Positions 36,126 to 45,575 are shown, counted from the stretch's first letter. The stretch: DNA of 64,000 bases from G963663315 sp965208975 (GCA_965208975.1 CBDBQH010000003.1:1860001-1924000); one strand, 5' to 3'. The notes: generated by a model not told the origin, from the sequence alone. A program made the numbers and translations.

Positions 36126-37016
36126 TCACATACGTCCGGCGGTCAGAATCTCGAGCGGGGCGCTGGCGCCGAGGTCAATGTGGATACGACAGGGCATGCC
36201 ATCCGCTGCGAAGGCGCCGGGGGGCTGGTCCAACTCTATCTCTACGCGATGTCCGTGCCCGGCTGGCACATGCAGCAATGCAGCAAGCCACTGCGGGTAC
36301 GGTGCGGCGGTGCGGGAAACGACCTCACCCGGTACACGGGATATCGTGCCGTCCGGCATGGCAATCCCGACAGTTGCCGGCATGCCGGGTTTTACAGATT
36401 GCGCGAGGTCGGCAGTGACGTGCAGCACGGCCCGCGGTGAGCGGGTTTCCCCGCTGCGGATCTGTGCAATCACAGTACCCGCTGAGACATAGTCGCCGGG
36501 GTTGGCGTACAGGATCATGACTTCCCCATCGTTGTGGCTGACGATCACAGACCGCGTATCGCGGCTGGCCTCCAGTGTAAGTAACGCAACCCGGGCCGCA
36601 TTCAGCAGTGAGCGGACTGCATCGTCTGGTTGTGCAGCCTGCCGGACCTCGGTTGTCAACTGATCTATGCGGTCTTGCAATCGGGAGAGCTGGCGTTCCA
36701 TCTCCGGAACGGTTTGACGGATGATCGGCTCACCGGATGTAATGTGATCTCCGACAGCGACCTGGAATTCCATGAGGTGGCCGGGCTCCAGCGCCGTTAC
36801 TTCGTGTCGGGGTCCCGGTTGGATCAGGATTCCGTCCGCAGTCACGCTACGAGTGATATTACCGAAGAATAGCCATAAAATGAATGCTGCCAGAACGATA
36901 CCGGCGCCAGCGAGAAGGATGCGTTCATGTGGAGCGGTGACCCATAATAAATGGTCCAATTGCTGCCGCTTGTTGCGGCTGGCGGCGGCTTCCTCACGAT
37001 ATGGACTGTTAAACAC
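36126..37016 (-). CDS. HlyD-type secretion adaptor of the RiPP exporter
   Basis: The periplasmic adaptor has 296 residues. A short cytoplasmic start is followed by one membrane helix (ILLAGAGIVLAAFILWLFFG), a biotinyl-lipoyl-like half motif (VTALEPGHLMEFQVAVGDHITSG), a coiled coil (RQLSRLQDRIDQLTTEV) and a second lipoyl half (GEVMILYANPGDYVSAGTVI). Members of this family sit with the two NHLM ABC proteins. No TolC-like gene is in the operon; a genomic one may be shared. Confidence 0.88.
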   Translation of the reverse strand: MFNSPYREEAAASRNKRQQLDHLLWVTAPHERILLAGAGIVLAAFILWLFFGNITRSVTADGILIQPGPRHEVTALEPGHLMEFQVAVGDHITSGEPIIRQTVPEMERQLSRLQDRIDQLTTEVRQAAQPDDAVRSLLNAARVALLTLEASRDTRSVIVSHNDGEVMILYANPGDYVSAGTVIAQIRSGETRSPRAVLHVTADLAQSVKPGMPATVGIAMPDGTISRVPGEVVSRTAAPYPQWLAALLHVPAGHGHRVEIELDQPPGAFAADGMPCRIHIDLGASAPLEILTAGRM

Positions 37017-37021
37017 GGGTT

Positions 37022-38176
37022 TTATGGTTGCATGGTTTTGTATTCATTTGGCCAGGGGCATAGCAGGCAATAGATATAGGCCTTGACCGCATCCGCCCGA
37101 TTCTTGCGCAACGTGATCTTGATGTGATGAATTCCACGCATGAGGAGCAGCATGCCGGACTGACAGATCAGTGGTTCCGGCAGCGACGGCCAATCAGCCA
37201 GCGCGTCCAGTTTCTCTGGAACAACCCGACCGGATTCACGCAGAACGTCCATGAATGTGGCCCACTGGCGCGGATTGTCTATCCAGTAGCGTGGATCGTT
37301 TGCCCTTCTTTTTTTGGTCATGAAACTCAATCCGAGCGTTGCCCCCGGACCGTCAGAGTTTATATCAATATGGACGGCCCGATCGACCACAGCGTCACAC
37401 TCGCAAAAGCGCGTCACGGCTGGAGAAATCATCGTCTCCGGTTGCCCGGACCAACCAGCGCGTTGCAGAAACGCCAGGATATCGCCGGCAGTCTGAAAGC
37501 CCGTTATGGCGAGCCGGATCATTCTCCGGCGTGACGGAAAGGCGCCAAAGGAGTCAATCCGTGTTCCGTTTTCCAGAGCCTGATATACGCGCATGACATG
37601 CCGATGTTCTTCACGCTCCGGGTTCCAGCCGGCGGCGGCAACGGTCGCATCAAGTACAATGGCGGCGGCATCGGCCTGTTGGCTGTTGCCGGTGAGCGGT
37701 TGTTCGGCGGGTCGCAGGAAAATTCCGGGAGCCGGATTTTTATCGTCCGGCGCCGATGCGACATCGTATTCCAGCATCATTTTGTGACCAATGATGCGGC
37801 GAACGGCAGAGTCGGTGGATTGGATCTCGTCCAGCAATCCGGTGAGTCCCGCCGCAGCGGCGGTCGCCCCCCTGGAGCATCCCTGTCGCTTGAAGAACGC
37901 GGCGGAGCGGGTGCCGCCGATTACCGAGATACCAAAATCCGCTTTCGGCTCGCGCTCACTCAGCGGCAGCTCGAACCCGAACGGGAAGGCGGCCACCGTC
38001 GCAGGAATTTGCCGGGCGCGTTCAAGCAGTCGCGTCCATCCCTGTCCGTCAATCAGGGCAGGAGAAATGCGCTTGCCGAGTTGCCTGAGCGCCTCTGAAA
38101 AAGAGTCCGCTTGCTGGCTCAGCAGGGCCTCGGCGGCGGCAAGTTTTTCTTCAATATCTGGCTGATTTTCAGGCAA
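37022..38176 (-). CDS. Unknown RiPP-cluster protein
   Basis: I do not recognise a named family in this 384-residue, soluble-looking protein. The N-terminal ~60 residues are helical. A central part has LLEYDVASAPDDKNPAPGIFLRP and RLAITGFQTAGDILAFLQRAGW; the C-terminus has GIHHIKITLRKNRADAVKAYIYCLLCPW. It overlaps the YcaO gene stop by 8 nt and is followed after 5 nt by the HlyD gene, so it is co-translated with the maturation and export genes. A tailoring or scaffold role is inference. It is not obviously a flavin dehydrogenase of the type that oxidises azolines. Confidence 0.55.
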   Translation of the reverse strand: MPENQPDIEEKLAAAEALLSQQADSFSEALRQLGKRISPALIDGQGWTRLLERARQIPATVAAFPFGFELPLSEREPKADFGISVIGGTRSAAFFKRQGCSRGATAAAAGLTGLLDEIQSTDSAVRRIIGHKMMLEYDVASAPDDKNPAPGIFLRPAEQPLTGNSQQADAAAIVLDATVAAAGWNPEREEHRHVMRVYQALENGTRIDSFGAFPSRRRMIRLAITGFQTAGDILAFLQRAGWSGQPETMISPAVTRFCECDAVVDRAVHIDINSDGPGATLGLSFMTKKRRANDPRYWIDNPRQWATFMDVLRESGRVVPEKLDALADWPSLPEPLICQSGMLLLMRGIHHIKITLRKNRADAVKAYIYCLLCPWPNEYKTMQP

Positions 38177-40469
38177 TGACAGGTTCCGGGTTCAGGTTTT
38201 TCTCTTTTGTGGCACATTTCTTCCAGCCCATTTCCACGGGTACATCAAACAGACGCCCCGGCGCGAAACGCTCCCAGAAGTGACGCAGGCCGGGTACGAT
38301 CACGCGCGCCACCGGCATGCCAATATCGGGCCGGGACTGATCGAGTACCAGTAACTCCATGCCCCTGGCTTCAATCAGCGCGCGGCAGTATTGAACATCC
38401 TCTTTCAGGTCCTCGTGGTTCAAAACGGTGTAATCCGCCTTGTCGCGTAGCCGGATATCCGGCGCTGGCGCCAGATGGGGGTGGTCTGCCAGTTTCCCGT
38501 TTTTCCACCAGCGCAGGCACATCGGGTCATCAACCACGTAACGGGGAGGGTTTTTGTCAGGAGCGGGAACCCAGGTCAGGCACTGGTTCATTTCGCATAC
38601 CGCGCGCAAGACTGCAATATGTGGATCAATGTGCGCCCCCGCTCCATAGATGATGTCTTCCGCTTTCTGGTCAGTCCGGCGTGACAGTGCGACAAAGGCC
38701 GGAATGCCGAGATCCGAGGTCACATCCAGTACCCACATGTCCCGACGATGGTTGTTGTAATAGCCAGCAGCGGACGCCAGATAATCGTCGTCAAAACTCG
38801 CCAGCTCCACAGCCGGCCGCCGCAGCTGATTATACCACCAGATGGCAAAGGCATCGCGCTCGACCAATTCAAAAAAACCCTGCAAAACAGCTTCTTCCAG
38901 GGTGTTGCCGGCGGCGCAACCATTGGAATCTGCCCACAGCCCTGAACTCCCGCGTTGTTGCGGGGTGGCGCTATAGAGCATGAATGTCGGTAGCCAGTAA
39001 TGCTGTTCCCTGGTGAGCGACCATACCGGAGACCAGTCCATTTCTCTTGCGGGGTCGAATCGGGGCGGGATGATATTGTACGGGTGGCCGCGGGCGTTGA
39101 TTTGCCGTGCATGGCGCAGTTGCCAATCGCTGAACAGCTGGACATCGTTGGGGTGGATAGCCGCTTCGTTTGCGTTCACCGGGAAATCTGTCAAACGCCC
39201 CCGGCGGCGAATTTCATCTCCATGAAAGGCGCCACAATAACGTTCAACCGCTTCGCACAGAGCGCTCACCCTGGACTGTTCCGCCGTGCTCCCCTTGCCA
39301 GCGCTTTTACTTCGCAAGCTGCGCCGCAACGAGCCCAGATTCCTGATTCTCAATGCGAGATTGCTTCCAGCCCAGTGAACATGCAGCCAGGGGTCGGTCT
39401 CGGCAGTGGTTCTGGCAACCCATGTGACGATGCCACTCACCGGGCTGACCAGATGTTGATAGCGGGCAAGAGTCTGCGCGGGTGACAACGTTCGGGCGCC
39501 ACCGCTATTACTCGACTTTTTCGGACTCGGCTGCAATTTTATCGGCGATGCCGGTCGCTCCGGTCTGTGGAGCGTCGCGTCTCCGCAGGCTGGGCACTGT
39601 GGTCGCCGCGTGACTGGATGATATTCGCTTTTCATCCTCACGACATCCAGTGAAATCGCCTGTTCATGGAGCGGAGCCGCTGGTCCAAGGACCAGCCACT
39701 TGGTGATTTCAGTAGCCATGATTCCGTAGACGATATCCAGAATCGCGGGTTCTGCTACGTTGGGGTGAAAGGCCGCCGCTTGACCACAATGGTTTCTTAC
39801 GAAGGAATGAACTTCCTGATGGTTCGCCAGGCGGTGGCAGAGACAGGCCCGGCACGGGCTCTTCTGGGCCGGTCGGAAGACCGGGCCGAAAAGAGGCTGT
39901 ATGCCTTTGGGCCGAAGCAGAATCCAGGGTTGCCCGGAGTCAAGGTGGCGGCGATTGACGGTATCATATTTTTCGTCCAGATAGTCGGCGCAGACGAAGA
40001 CGGACAGGGTCGGTTGCCCGGCGCCGACGGCAATGCCCAGACTTGAAAGCCAGCGGGCGAGGTGGCCATCGTCGCCGTGGAGCGCCACCTTCACGGTTTG
40101 CAGCCGTTTCTCAACCAGAGAGGGGGGAGAGCCTAATGAGGACCAGAATGCCGCTTGACCCGATTCCATCTCATAATCACCGCAAACGAGGTAGCCCCTG
40201 TCGTACATGGAGGCCAGAGCGCTCCGTATATCGGCGGGCGGGTGTACTCCATCGAGAGCGGCGACGATACTGTCTTGTGTGCGACAGCCATCAAGCAGTG
40301 GCAGCATGTCACTGTACAGCTGTCCGTGGAGCAGGGTGTTGAATGTTTCGGAAACCAGCAGCGTCTGGCCGTCGCCAATCAGCCGGAATTCAAGATGCGG
40401 CGCCAGAATCGGGCGTTCCGGCTGACTGTGGCCGCTGTCGGTGTTCTTCAAAAGACCGCGCTCATCCAT
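38169..40469 (-). CDS. TOMM cyclodehydratase: leader-binding/ThiF-like domain fused to YcaO
   Basis: The protein should bind the precursor leader and use ATP to cyclise cysteines to thiazolines. From ATG 40469 it has 766 residues. Residues about 20-110 resemble a leader-binding RRE (PHLEFRLIGDGQTLLVSETFNTLL), followed by a ThiF-like region with a cysteine cluster (CRACLC, later CPACG), probably a zinc site. The YcaO domain (about 340-750) carries SRVSALCEAVERYCGAF, LEEAVLQGFFELVERDAFAIWW and a DVPVEMGW end. The start overlaps the stop of the AlkB-like gene by 8 nt. Confidence 0.9.
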   Translation of the reverse strand: MDERGLLKNTDSGHSQPERPILAPHLEFRLIGDGQTLLVSETFNTLLHGQLYSDMLPLLDGCRTQDSIVAALDGVHPPADIRSALASMYDRGYLVCGDYEMESGQAAFWSSLGSPPSLVEKRLQTVKVALHGDDGHLARWLSSLGIAVGAGQPTLSVFVCADYLDEKYDTVNRRHLDSGQPWILLRPKGIQPLFGPVFRPAQKSPCRACLCHRLANHQEVHSFVRNHCGQAAAFHPNVAEPAILDIVYGIMATEITKWLVLGPAAPLHEQAISLDVVRMKSEYHPVTRRPQCPACGDATLHRPERPASPIKLQPSPKKSSNSGGARTLSPAQTLARYQHLVSPVSGIVTWVARTTAETDPWLHVHWAGSNLALRIRNLGSLRRSLRSKSAGKGSTAEQSRVSALCEAVERYCGAFHGDEIRRRGRLTDFPVNANEAAIHPNDVQLFSDWQLRHARQINARGHPYNIIPPRFDPAREMDWSPVWSLTREQHYWLPTFMLYSATPQQRGSSGLWADSNGCAAGNTLEEAVLQGFFELVERDAFAIWWYNQLRRPAVELASFDDDYLASAAGYYNNHRRDMWVLDVTSDLGIPAFVALSRRTDQKAEDIIYGAGAHIDPHIAVLRAVCEMNQCLTWVPAPDKNPPRYVVDDPMCLRWWKNGKLADHPHLAPAPDIRLRDKADYTVLNHEDLKEDVQYCRALIEARGMELLVLDQSRPDIGMPVARVIVPGLRHFWERFAPGRLFDVPVEMGWKKCATKEKNLNPEPVIA

Positions 40470-42348
40470 CTGCCTGAATATCACGCCATATCGGGTCAAA
40501 GCGGTGACTGAGTCCGGGCGGAGCGCTGGTGAAAATGCGCCACGCCGCCGCCCGGCCAGCGGCAGACGGGCATTGCGGCAGATTGGCGAGCGCATACACG
40601 ACATGGTCTTGCGGGCTGGTGTCCAGCGGGTCGAACAGTAGATTGGAGTCTGTCAATTTGCCAAGCGCGATTTCCCGCCGGTCGCGGTCGCGGTCGTTGA
40701 GAGTGAGTGCGGCGACCTCACCGCTTTGCGCGGATGGATGCGCGTCTGACTGCCAATGGTCTGACGGCCAATGGCGGTCCGCGGCGTCTTCAACGACAGC
40801 CTGGAGAACCGCGGCAACGGAGGCCTCAGCGACACGAGCCAGCGCAATTCCGGCTTCAGCCGGCGACAGGCTGCCGCGCACCAGGTGCATACCGAGCTGG
40901 AACACCTTGCCGTTTGACCAGTTGCATACGAGCCCGGCGGCATCCATCGCGTCCTGTACCGGAATTTCCCCGATCTGCTCTTTCATTTCCTGCAAACCGA
41001 ATTCATGTGTCCAGTAGACACGCGCCAGACCGCGTCTGGCCAGTACTTCAAACTCTGGCTCTCCGCTCCCTGCCGGAATCAGGAGATTGGTAAATTCCGG
41101 ATCATGCAGATGGTCCAGTAGTTCCGGGTTTCGTTCGATGGCGCTGACGAGATGAGGCGCATCATGGTAGATTTCGACGATTGTGTCAAATGCCTCCGGG
41201 CGCGCCGCCGCAACCGGACTGTCGTAAGCATCCCAGTTCTCGATTTGCGGGTAAAAATGCGCGCGCCATTGATCAACCAGCGGGTCCATTGTCTCAAACC
41301 AGCGTCTGGGGCGCAGGGCCAGGCTGAACATGGAACCGTAGCTTCCCGGTAGTTGAGGGGATTCATCCGCTCCATGATGTTGCAGCAATGGATAACGCCG
41401 GCCGGCCGATACATGGTGGTCGGGATGACGCTGCATATTGAAAAACATCCAGTTGCTGAACTTGTAATCGGCGCCCCATGAATGCCGCAGTCGGGTCCTT
41501 TCAAAGCGGCCATTGGGCAGGCGTATCCGGCGCAGGCCATAATGCTGGATGTAGTTGCTGATCTTCATCGAGAAGACGATGCTGAAGCACAGAATCATGA
41601 AAATCAGGACGGCCCACCAGCCGCCTGTCCAGCAGACGAAAGTGTACCAGAACGCTGTTTCAACGCCATACAGCCAGAAGGGATTGCGAAAGCTCCGCAC
41701 GGGCAGTTGGCGGCTCGCCAGGCGTTTGCGCGATACCTCCCAGGCGCCGACCAGATTACTGACCAGTTCACGCGGGAAATACTGCCAGAAACTCTGTCCC
41801 CGGGGCGCTGAACCCGCGTCTTTGGGAGTGCCGACCCAGATATGGTGAATATGGAAATGCTCGGTGGCATAGTGCGGATATGAAACAGAAGAGAGCAGGA
41901 AAACACCCATCTGGCGTTCCCATGGCGAGCGTCTGTGGATCAGTTCGTGTCCGACAATAAATACTCCCTGGCCTTCTATTGCCAGCGCCAGCGCCAGCAG
42001 AGCGCCTTCCCAGGCGGCCAGATGTCCAACAATGAAGATTTGCCAGAGTGTGAACACGAATGTGACGGGCCAGAGCAACGCCCATAACCAGACCGGCAGA
42101 TTGTACCAGAGCAGGCGGTGTTCGGGTGTTGTCTTCGGTTCCGCATTGCGCCCGTCGGCGCCCAATGCCAGGTCCAGCGGCCCGACGCTCCAGAAAAAGA
42201 GAAACGGAGTCACCAGCCACCAGCCACCTTCTATCGCGGCAGCGAAAATCAGGGGGAAGACCGCAATCGGTAAAAAATGCGGGAGCGCGTTCCTCCAGCA
42301 CAGTGAAATCGTTCGGTGCGATGAAATAGTTGCTGTTGTGGTCATCAT
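40462..42348 (-). CDS. AlkB-like membrane di-iron hydroxylase with GlnE-like C-terminal extension
   Basis: Residues 1-380 are an integral-membrane di-iron enzyme of the alkane monooxygenase/desaturase superfamily, with the His boxes HELIHRR, HFHIHH and QRHPDHH plus NYIQHYG. These enzymes hydroxylate or desaturate chains using O2. The last ~245 residues are unusual: stretches such as DAPHLVSAIERNPELLDHLHDPEF, VAEASVAAVLQAVVEDAADRHW and IALGKLTDSNLLF resemble the GlnE adenylyltransferase fold, but the acidic SSDLDL-type metal site is not conserved. Normal AlkB proteins have about 400 residues. Its place between RND and YcaO genes (1-nt and 8-nt overlaps) implies a tailoring role on the RiPP or a lipid partner. 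Confidence 0.82.
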   Translation of the reverse strand: MMTTTATISSHRTISLCWRNALPHFLPIAVFPLIFAAAIEGGWWLVTPFLFFWSVGPLDLALGADGRNAEPKTTPEHRLLWYNLPVWLWALLWPVTFVFTLWQIFIVGHLAAWEGALLALALAIEGQGVFIVGHELIHRRSPWERQMGVFLLSSVSYPHYATEHFHIHHIWVGTPKDAGSAPRGQSFWQYFPRELVSNLVGAWEVSRKRLASRQLPVRSFRNPFWLYGVETAFWYTFVCWTGGWWAVLIFMILCFSIVFSMKISNYIQHYGLRRIRLPNGRFERTRLRHSWGADYKFSNWMFFNMQRHPDHHVSAGRRYPLLQHHGADESPQLPGSYGSMFSLALRPRRWFETMDPLVDQWRAHFYPQIENWDAYDSPVAAARPEAFDTIVEIYHDAPHLVSAIERNPELLDHLHDPEFTNLLIPAGSGEPEFEVLARRGLARVYWTHEFGLQEMKEQIGEIPVQDAMDAAGLVCNWSNGKVFQLGMHLVRGSLSPAEAGIALARVAEASVAAVLQAVVEDAADRHWPSDHWQSDAHPSAQSGEVAALTLNDRDRDRREIALGKLTDSNLLFDPLDTSPQDHVVYALANLPQCPSAAGRAAAWRIFTSAPPGLSHRFDPIWRDIQADG

Positions 42349-44718
42349 TACTTGCCAGAGTTGGAGGGGGTGGCCGGTTGCGTCAAAGTTGCCGGTCGCG
42401 AAGGTGGCGCCGGGCGTTCGCGGCGTTCGATGGCGATCAGCAGGGGGGGCAGGAGCAGGAAATCAAAGACCAGCGCAAGCCCGATGATCAACGCGGTGAG
42501 CAGGCCGACCTGGGCGGTGGGGATAAACGGAGACAGCAACAGGATCAAAAAGCCCGCTACCAGTACGATGGTAGTCGTAAAGACCGCTCGACCGATGGTC
42601 TGAAAAGCGAAGAACACGGCTTGCTCGGGAGTGTAGCCGAATTCACGCCGCGCGCGCTGGTATTTACTGAGAAAATGCACCGTGTCGTCTACTACTATGC
42701 CGAGCGTCATGGCGACTACGACGGACAACGAAGCGCCAATTTCTCCTGATATCAATCCCCACATGCCGAATCCGACCACAGCCGGGACAAAATTGGGCAC
42801 GAGGCTCACAAGTCCCAGGCGAATCGAGCGAAAGGCTGCCACAAGAATAACGGAAATGCCGAACAGTATAATCACGCTGCCGAGCAACATGGATTCTATG
42901 CTGCGTTGGCCGATATGCGCGAACAGCAGCGCGGCTCCTGAGCCGTCGGCGCGGACGATCTGTGTGGGGTTGTTGTCGAGCCATTGCTGCGCTCGATGGT
43001 TCAGCGCCAGCAGTTCCCTTGAAGAGAGGGCGCTGGCGGTTACGGTCATGCGTGTAGACAATTTGTCGGCGCTGATCTGGTTGTTCAGGTCAAGACCAAA
43101 GGGCAGTGAGAGCTCATAGAGCAACAGGTATTGCGCTGCCAGATTCTGGCTTGCGGGGAGTCGATAAGCGTTTGGGTCATCTCCGTGCATACTCTGGTTG
43201 ATCTTGTGGAATGTGTCGGTAATGACCGAGACATGCCGCACCTCAGGTTGTGTCTGATACCACCTGGCAAAATCGGACACATCTTGCAGAAACTCCGGCT
43301 CCGCTATGCCATTGGGTGAAACGAGGGAATACTCAATCACGGTATTTCCACCCAGATGCTTGTCGAGGAAATCCATATCCTGTCGAAACCCGGTACTTTC
43401 ATCAAAAAAGTGTACCAGCACATCGTTCAGTTCATTACGCGGGATGATTGCCGCGAACGCGAATACGACGGCTATCGAGCCGAACAGCAGGGTTTTTTGA
43501 TACTGTATGACGAACTGCGCGACCCGGTTCATCACCGGATCATGCCCCGGCGTTGTTGCATACGCCGCCGATGCCGGCGCTCGCATCGGCAATAGCGAAA
43601 GCAGCGCCGGCAGAAATGTGACGGAAAGGATGAAAGAAGCCACGATGCCAAATGCAACGAAGGAGCCGAGATGGCGGTGTGGAGGCGCCTCCGCGAAATT
43701 CATCGCAAGGAAACCCAGTGTTGTGGTCAGGCTGGCGAGAAAGACCGGAAACAGATTGGCGCGGACGGACTCCCTGATTGCGTCGTGTTTCGAGTCTCCG
43801 GCCTGTAGACGTTGTTGCAGGGTAACCAGCAGATGTACGCTATTGGCGACGACGATCATCAGCACGATGGTGGGCGCTGGCGCTACAGGTGGAGAAAACG
43901 GTAACCCGACCCAGCCACCGAGTCCCAGCGAAACGACGACAGACAAAACCATGACGAGTCCGGTGGCCAGCACACCCGCCCACCTGCGCGTCAAAACCGC
44001 GAGCGCCAGTATCATGATGGCCAGACTGGCCGGCAGGAATATCTTCTGGCTGGTGAGCGCCGCTTGTGCAAAAACGTGATGGATCATCACGCTCCCGACC
44101 ACACGAAGATCAATACCCGGAAACCTGTTTTCCGCTTCGCTGGCGAGATTGTGCGCAAACTGCGCGATGCCGGGGATTGCGGCGGCCTCGTTTTCCTCCG
44201 GCAATGATATGGTAACGAAGACAACGCTGACAGCGCCGTCTGCCGATAACAGTCTGCCGGAAAGTCTGGGGTCCGCCAGGGCGGTTGCGCGTATTCGTAA
44301 CCGCTCCTGTCCATTGTCCAGCGTCGCCGGATCGACCAGATTACGGACGGATAGTTCATCTCCACTCGCAGTCGTATGCTGGAAATTCGTGATGGAGTCA
44401 ACCCGCGTCGAGTACGGTGTTTGCCATGCCTGGCCAGTGAGCCATGTCGCGGCTGTCAGGGCTTGTTCGGACAGGGCGTCACCATTTTCCGGAGCGATCA
44501 CAAAAAGTACATGATCACTCTTGCCGTAGGTACTCTCGAGAGATTCAAGCGCCAGCAGTTGGGGGTTGCCGGGGTCGAAGAAAATACGATAATTCGTGGA
44601 GAGTGTGAGGGAGCGGGCGCCAAAAGCCACCGCCCCGACCACAATCAGGGTTACAGCAATGACCAGCCAGCGGTTCGTAATGATCCACTGCGCGAATCGG
44701 TACTCAAAAGTACTGCAT
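42348..44718 (-). CDS. RND-superfamily (MMPL-type) exporter, apparent 5' frameshift
   Basis: The inner-membrane transporter of about 790 residues has two blocks of six helices around large periplasmic loops (IFLPASLAIMILALAVLTRR; VVVAMTLGIVVDDTVHFLSKY, the conserved Asp-Asp helix). The in-frame GTG at 44642 would cut off the first membrane helix. An ATG at 44718 would give MQYF then EYRFAQWIITNRWLVIAV, a normal start, but only if one base of the A4 run at 44706-44709 is removed. It may be a natural frameshift, programmed slippage or a sequence error. The stop overlaps the AlkB-like start (TAATG). Confidence 0.78.
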
Positions 44719-44773
44719 AACCTGTGCGCCCCGCGCGGAGGACTGACTGGCGCGCGGGGGGTTGTCTGACTCC

Positions 44774-45031
44774 TCAGAATCCGCAGCAGCAGAGTCCGGC
44801 GGAGACCGCTTCGAGTTGCTCCTCACTCAATTCGTTGAGGGGCGGCAACGCAAGGTGTAAATTCTGCAGATCGCTATCATGTACCTGTATGTTGAGATTG
44901 TCAGGAATCTCGATACCGAACTCATTGCTGATGACCCCTTTCGGGTCTGCAAGCAATTGTCGGCGAAATTCGGCGTCTTGCGCTGATTTTGCGATTAACT
45001 GCGATTGCATGTCTTGTGCGGATGTGACCAT
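44774..45031 (-). CDS. NHLP-type RiPP precursor with a Cys-Cys-Cys core
   Basis: The 85-residue precursor has a long leader resembling the nitrile hydratase alpha-subunit: AQDAEFRRQLLADPKGVISNEFGIEIPDNLNIQV, typical of the NHLP family. The leader ends ELSEEQLEAVSAG, and the predicted core is only LCCCGF. Cleavage after SAG by the C39 exporter would leave a hexapeptide; the three cysteines are the likely azoline sites. AGAGGG lies 8 nt before the ATG. It heads the operon running left to 31002. It is the only precursor I can see. Confidence 0.93.
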   Translation of the reverse strand: MVTSAQDMQSQLIAKSAQDAEFRRQLLADPKGVISNEFGIEIPDNLNIQVHDSDLQNLHLALPPLNELSEEQLEAVSAGLCCCGF

Positions 45032-45070
45032 GGTTGATACCCTCTGATTTTAGCAAGTGTAATTTCATAA

Positions 45071-45098
45071 ACTCCGATAGCTACCCACTCCGATAGCT
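45071..45098. promoter_or_regulatory. Pair of 12-bp direct repeats in the precursor leader region
   Basis: ACTCCGATAGCT occurs at 45071-45082 and 45087-45098, a 16-bp period. The pair lies between the proposed precursor promoter and its start codon, on the 5' leader of the RiPP transcript. It could be an operator or an mRNA element. No regulator gene is adjacent except glnK. Confidence 0.5.
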
Positions 45099-45119
45099 GT
45101 CCAAGTTACCCGGTTATCC

Positions 45120-45147
45120 AGTATACTATAATTGCGCTTATGTGCAA
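45120..45147 (-). promoter_or_regulatory. Candidate promoter of the RiPP operon
   Basis: On the minus strand TTGCAC (45147-45142), a 16-bp spacer and TATACT (45125-45120) fit a sigma-70 promoter about 90 nt before the precursor gene. A plus-strand TATAAT at 45127-45132, suited to glnK, overlaps it, so the two divergent promoters may interfere. Confidence 0.5.
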
Positions 45148-45221
45148 AATCAAATTCATACCCAGCATGATACGGTATGATATTAGCGGATAACCAACCG
45201 GATCATCACAAGGGCAGAACA

Positions 45222-45560
45222 ATGAAACTGATCACCGCGATTATCAAGCCATTCAAGCTGGATGAAGTCAGGGACGCCCTGTCGGAAGTCGGTGTACAAG
45301 GCATGACTGTGACCGAACTCAAGGGGTTCGGAAGACAGAAAGGGCATACCGAATTATACCGGGGAGCCGAATACATCGTGGATTTTGTGCCGAAAGTAAA
45401 ACTGGAAGTGGCGGTAGACGACTCGATAGAGGACACGGTGGTTGAGGCCATTGTCGGGGCCGCGCAAACCGGCAAGCTCGGAGACGGCAAGATTTTTGTC
45501 TATGATCTGGATAAGGCGGTGCGGATTCGTACCGGAGAACTGAATGGAGACGCGCTGTAG
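45222..45560 (+). CDS. glnK: P-II nitrogen regulatory protein GlnK
   Basis: P-II trimers sense 2-oxoglutarate and ATP/ADP and control nitrogen assimilation. The 112-residue protein opens MKLITAIIKPFKLDEVRDAL, closer to GlnK than GlnB. The T-loop is KGFGRQKGHTELYRGAEY with the uridylylated Tyr, and the C-terminus is GDGKIFVYDLDKAVRIRTGE. AGGGCAG precedes the ATG. No amtB follows. It is divergent from the RiPP operon. Confidence 0.95.
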   Translation: MKLITAIIKPFKLDEVRDALSEVGVQGMTVTELKGFGRQKGHTELYRGAEYIVDFVPKVKLEVAVDDSIEDTVVEAIVGAAQTGKLGDGKIFVYDLDKAVRIRTGELNGDAL

Positions 45561-45575
45561 ACAGGATGCCCGCAT

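Noticed and set aside
40462..45560. Functional link between the GlnE-like extension and neighbouring glnK in nitrogen control
   Set aside because: The extension lacks the catalytic acidic motif and glnK is divergent with its own promoter, so the proximity may be chance.
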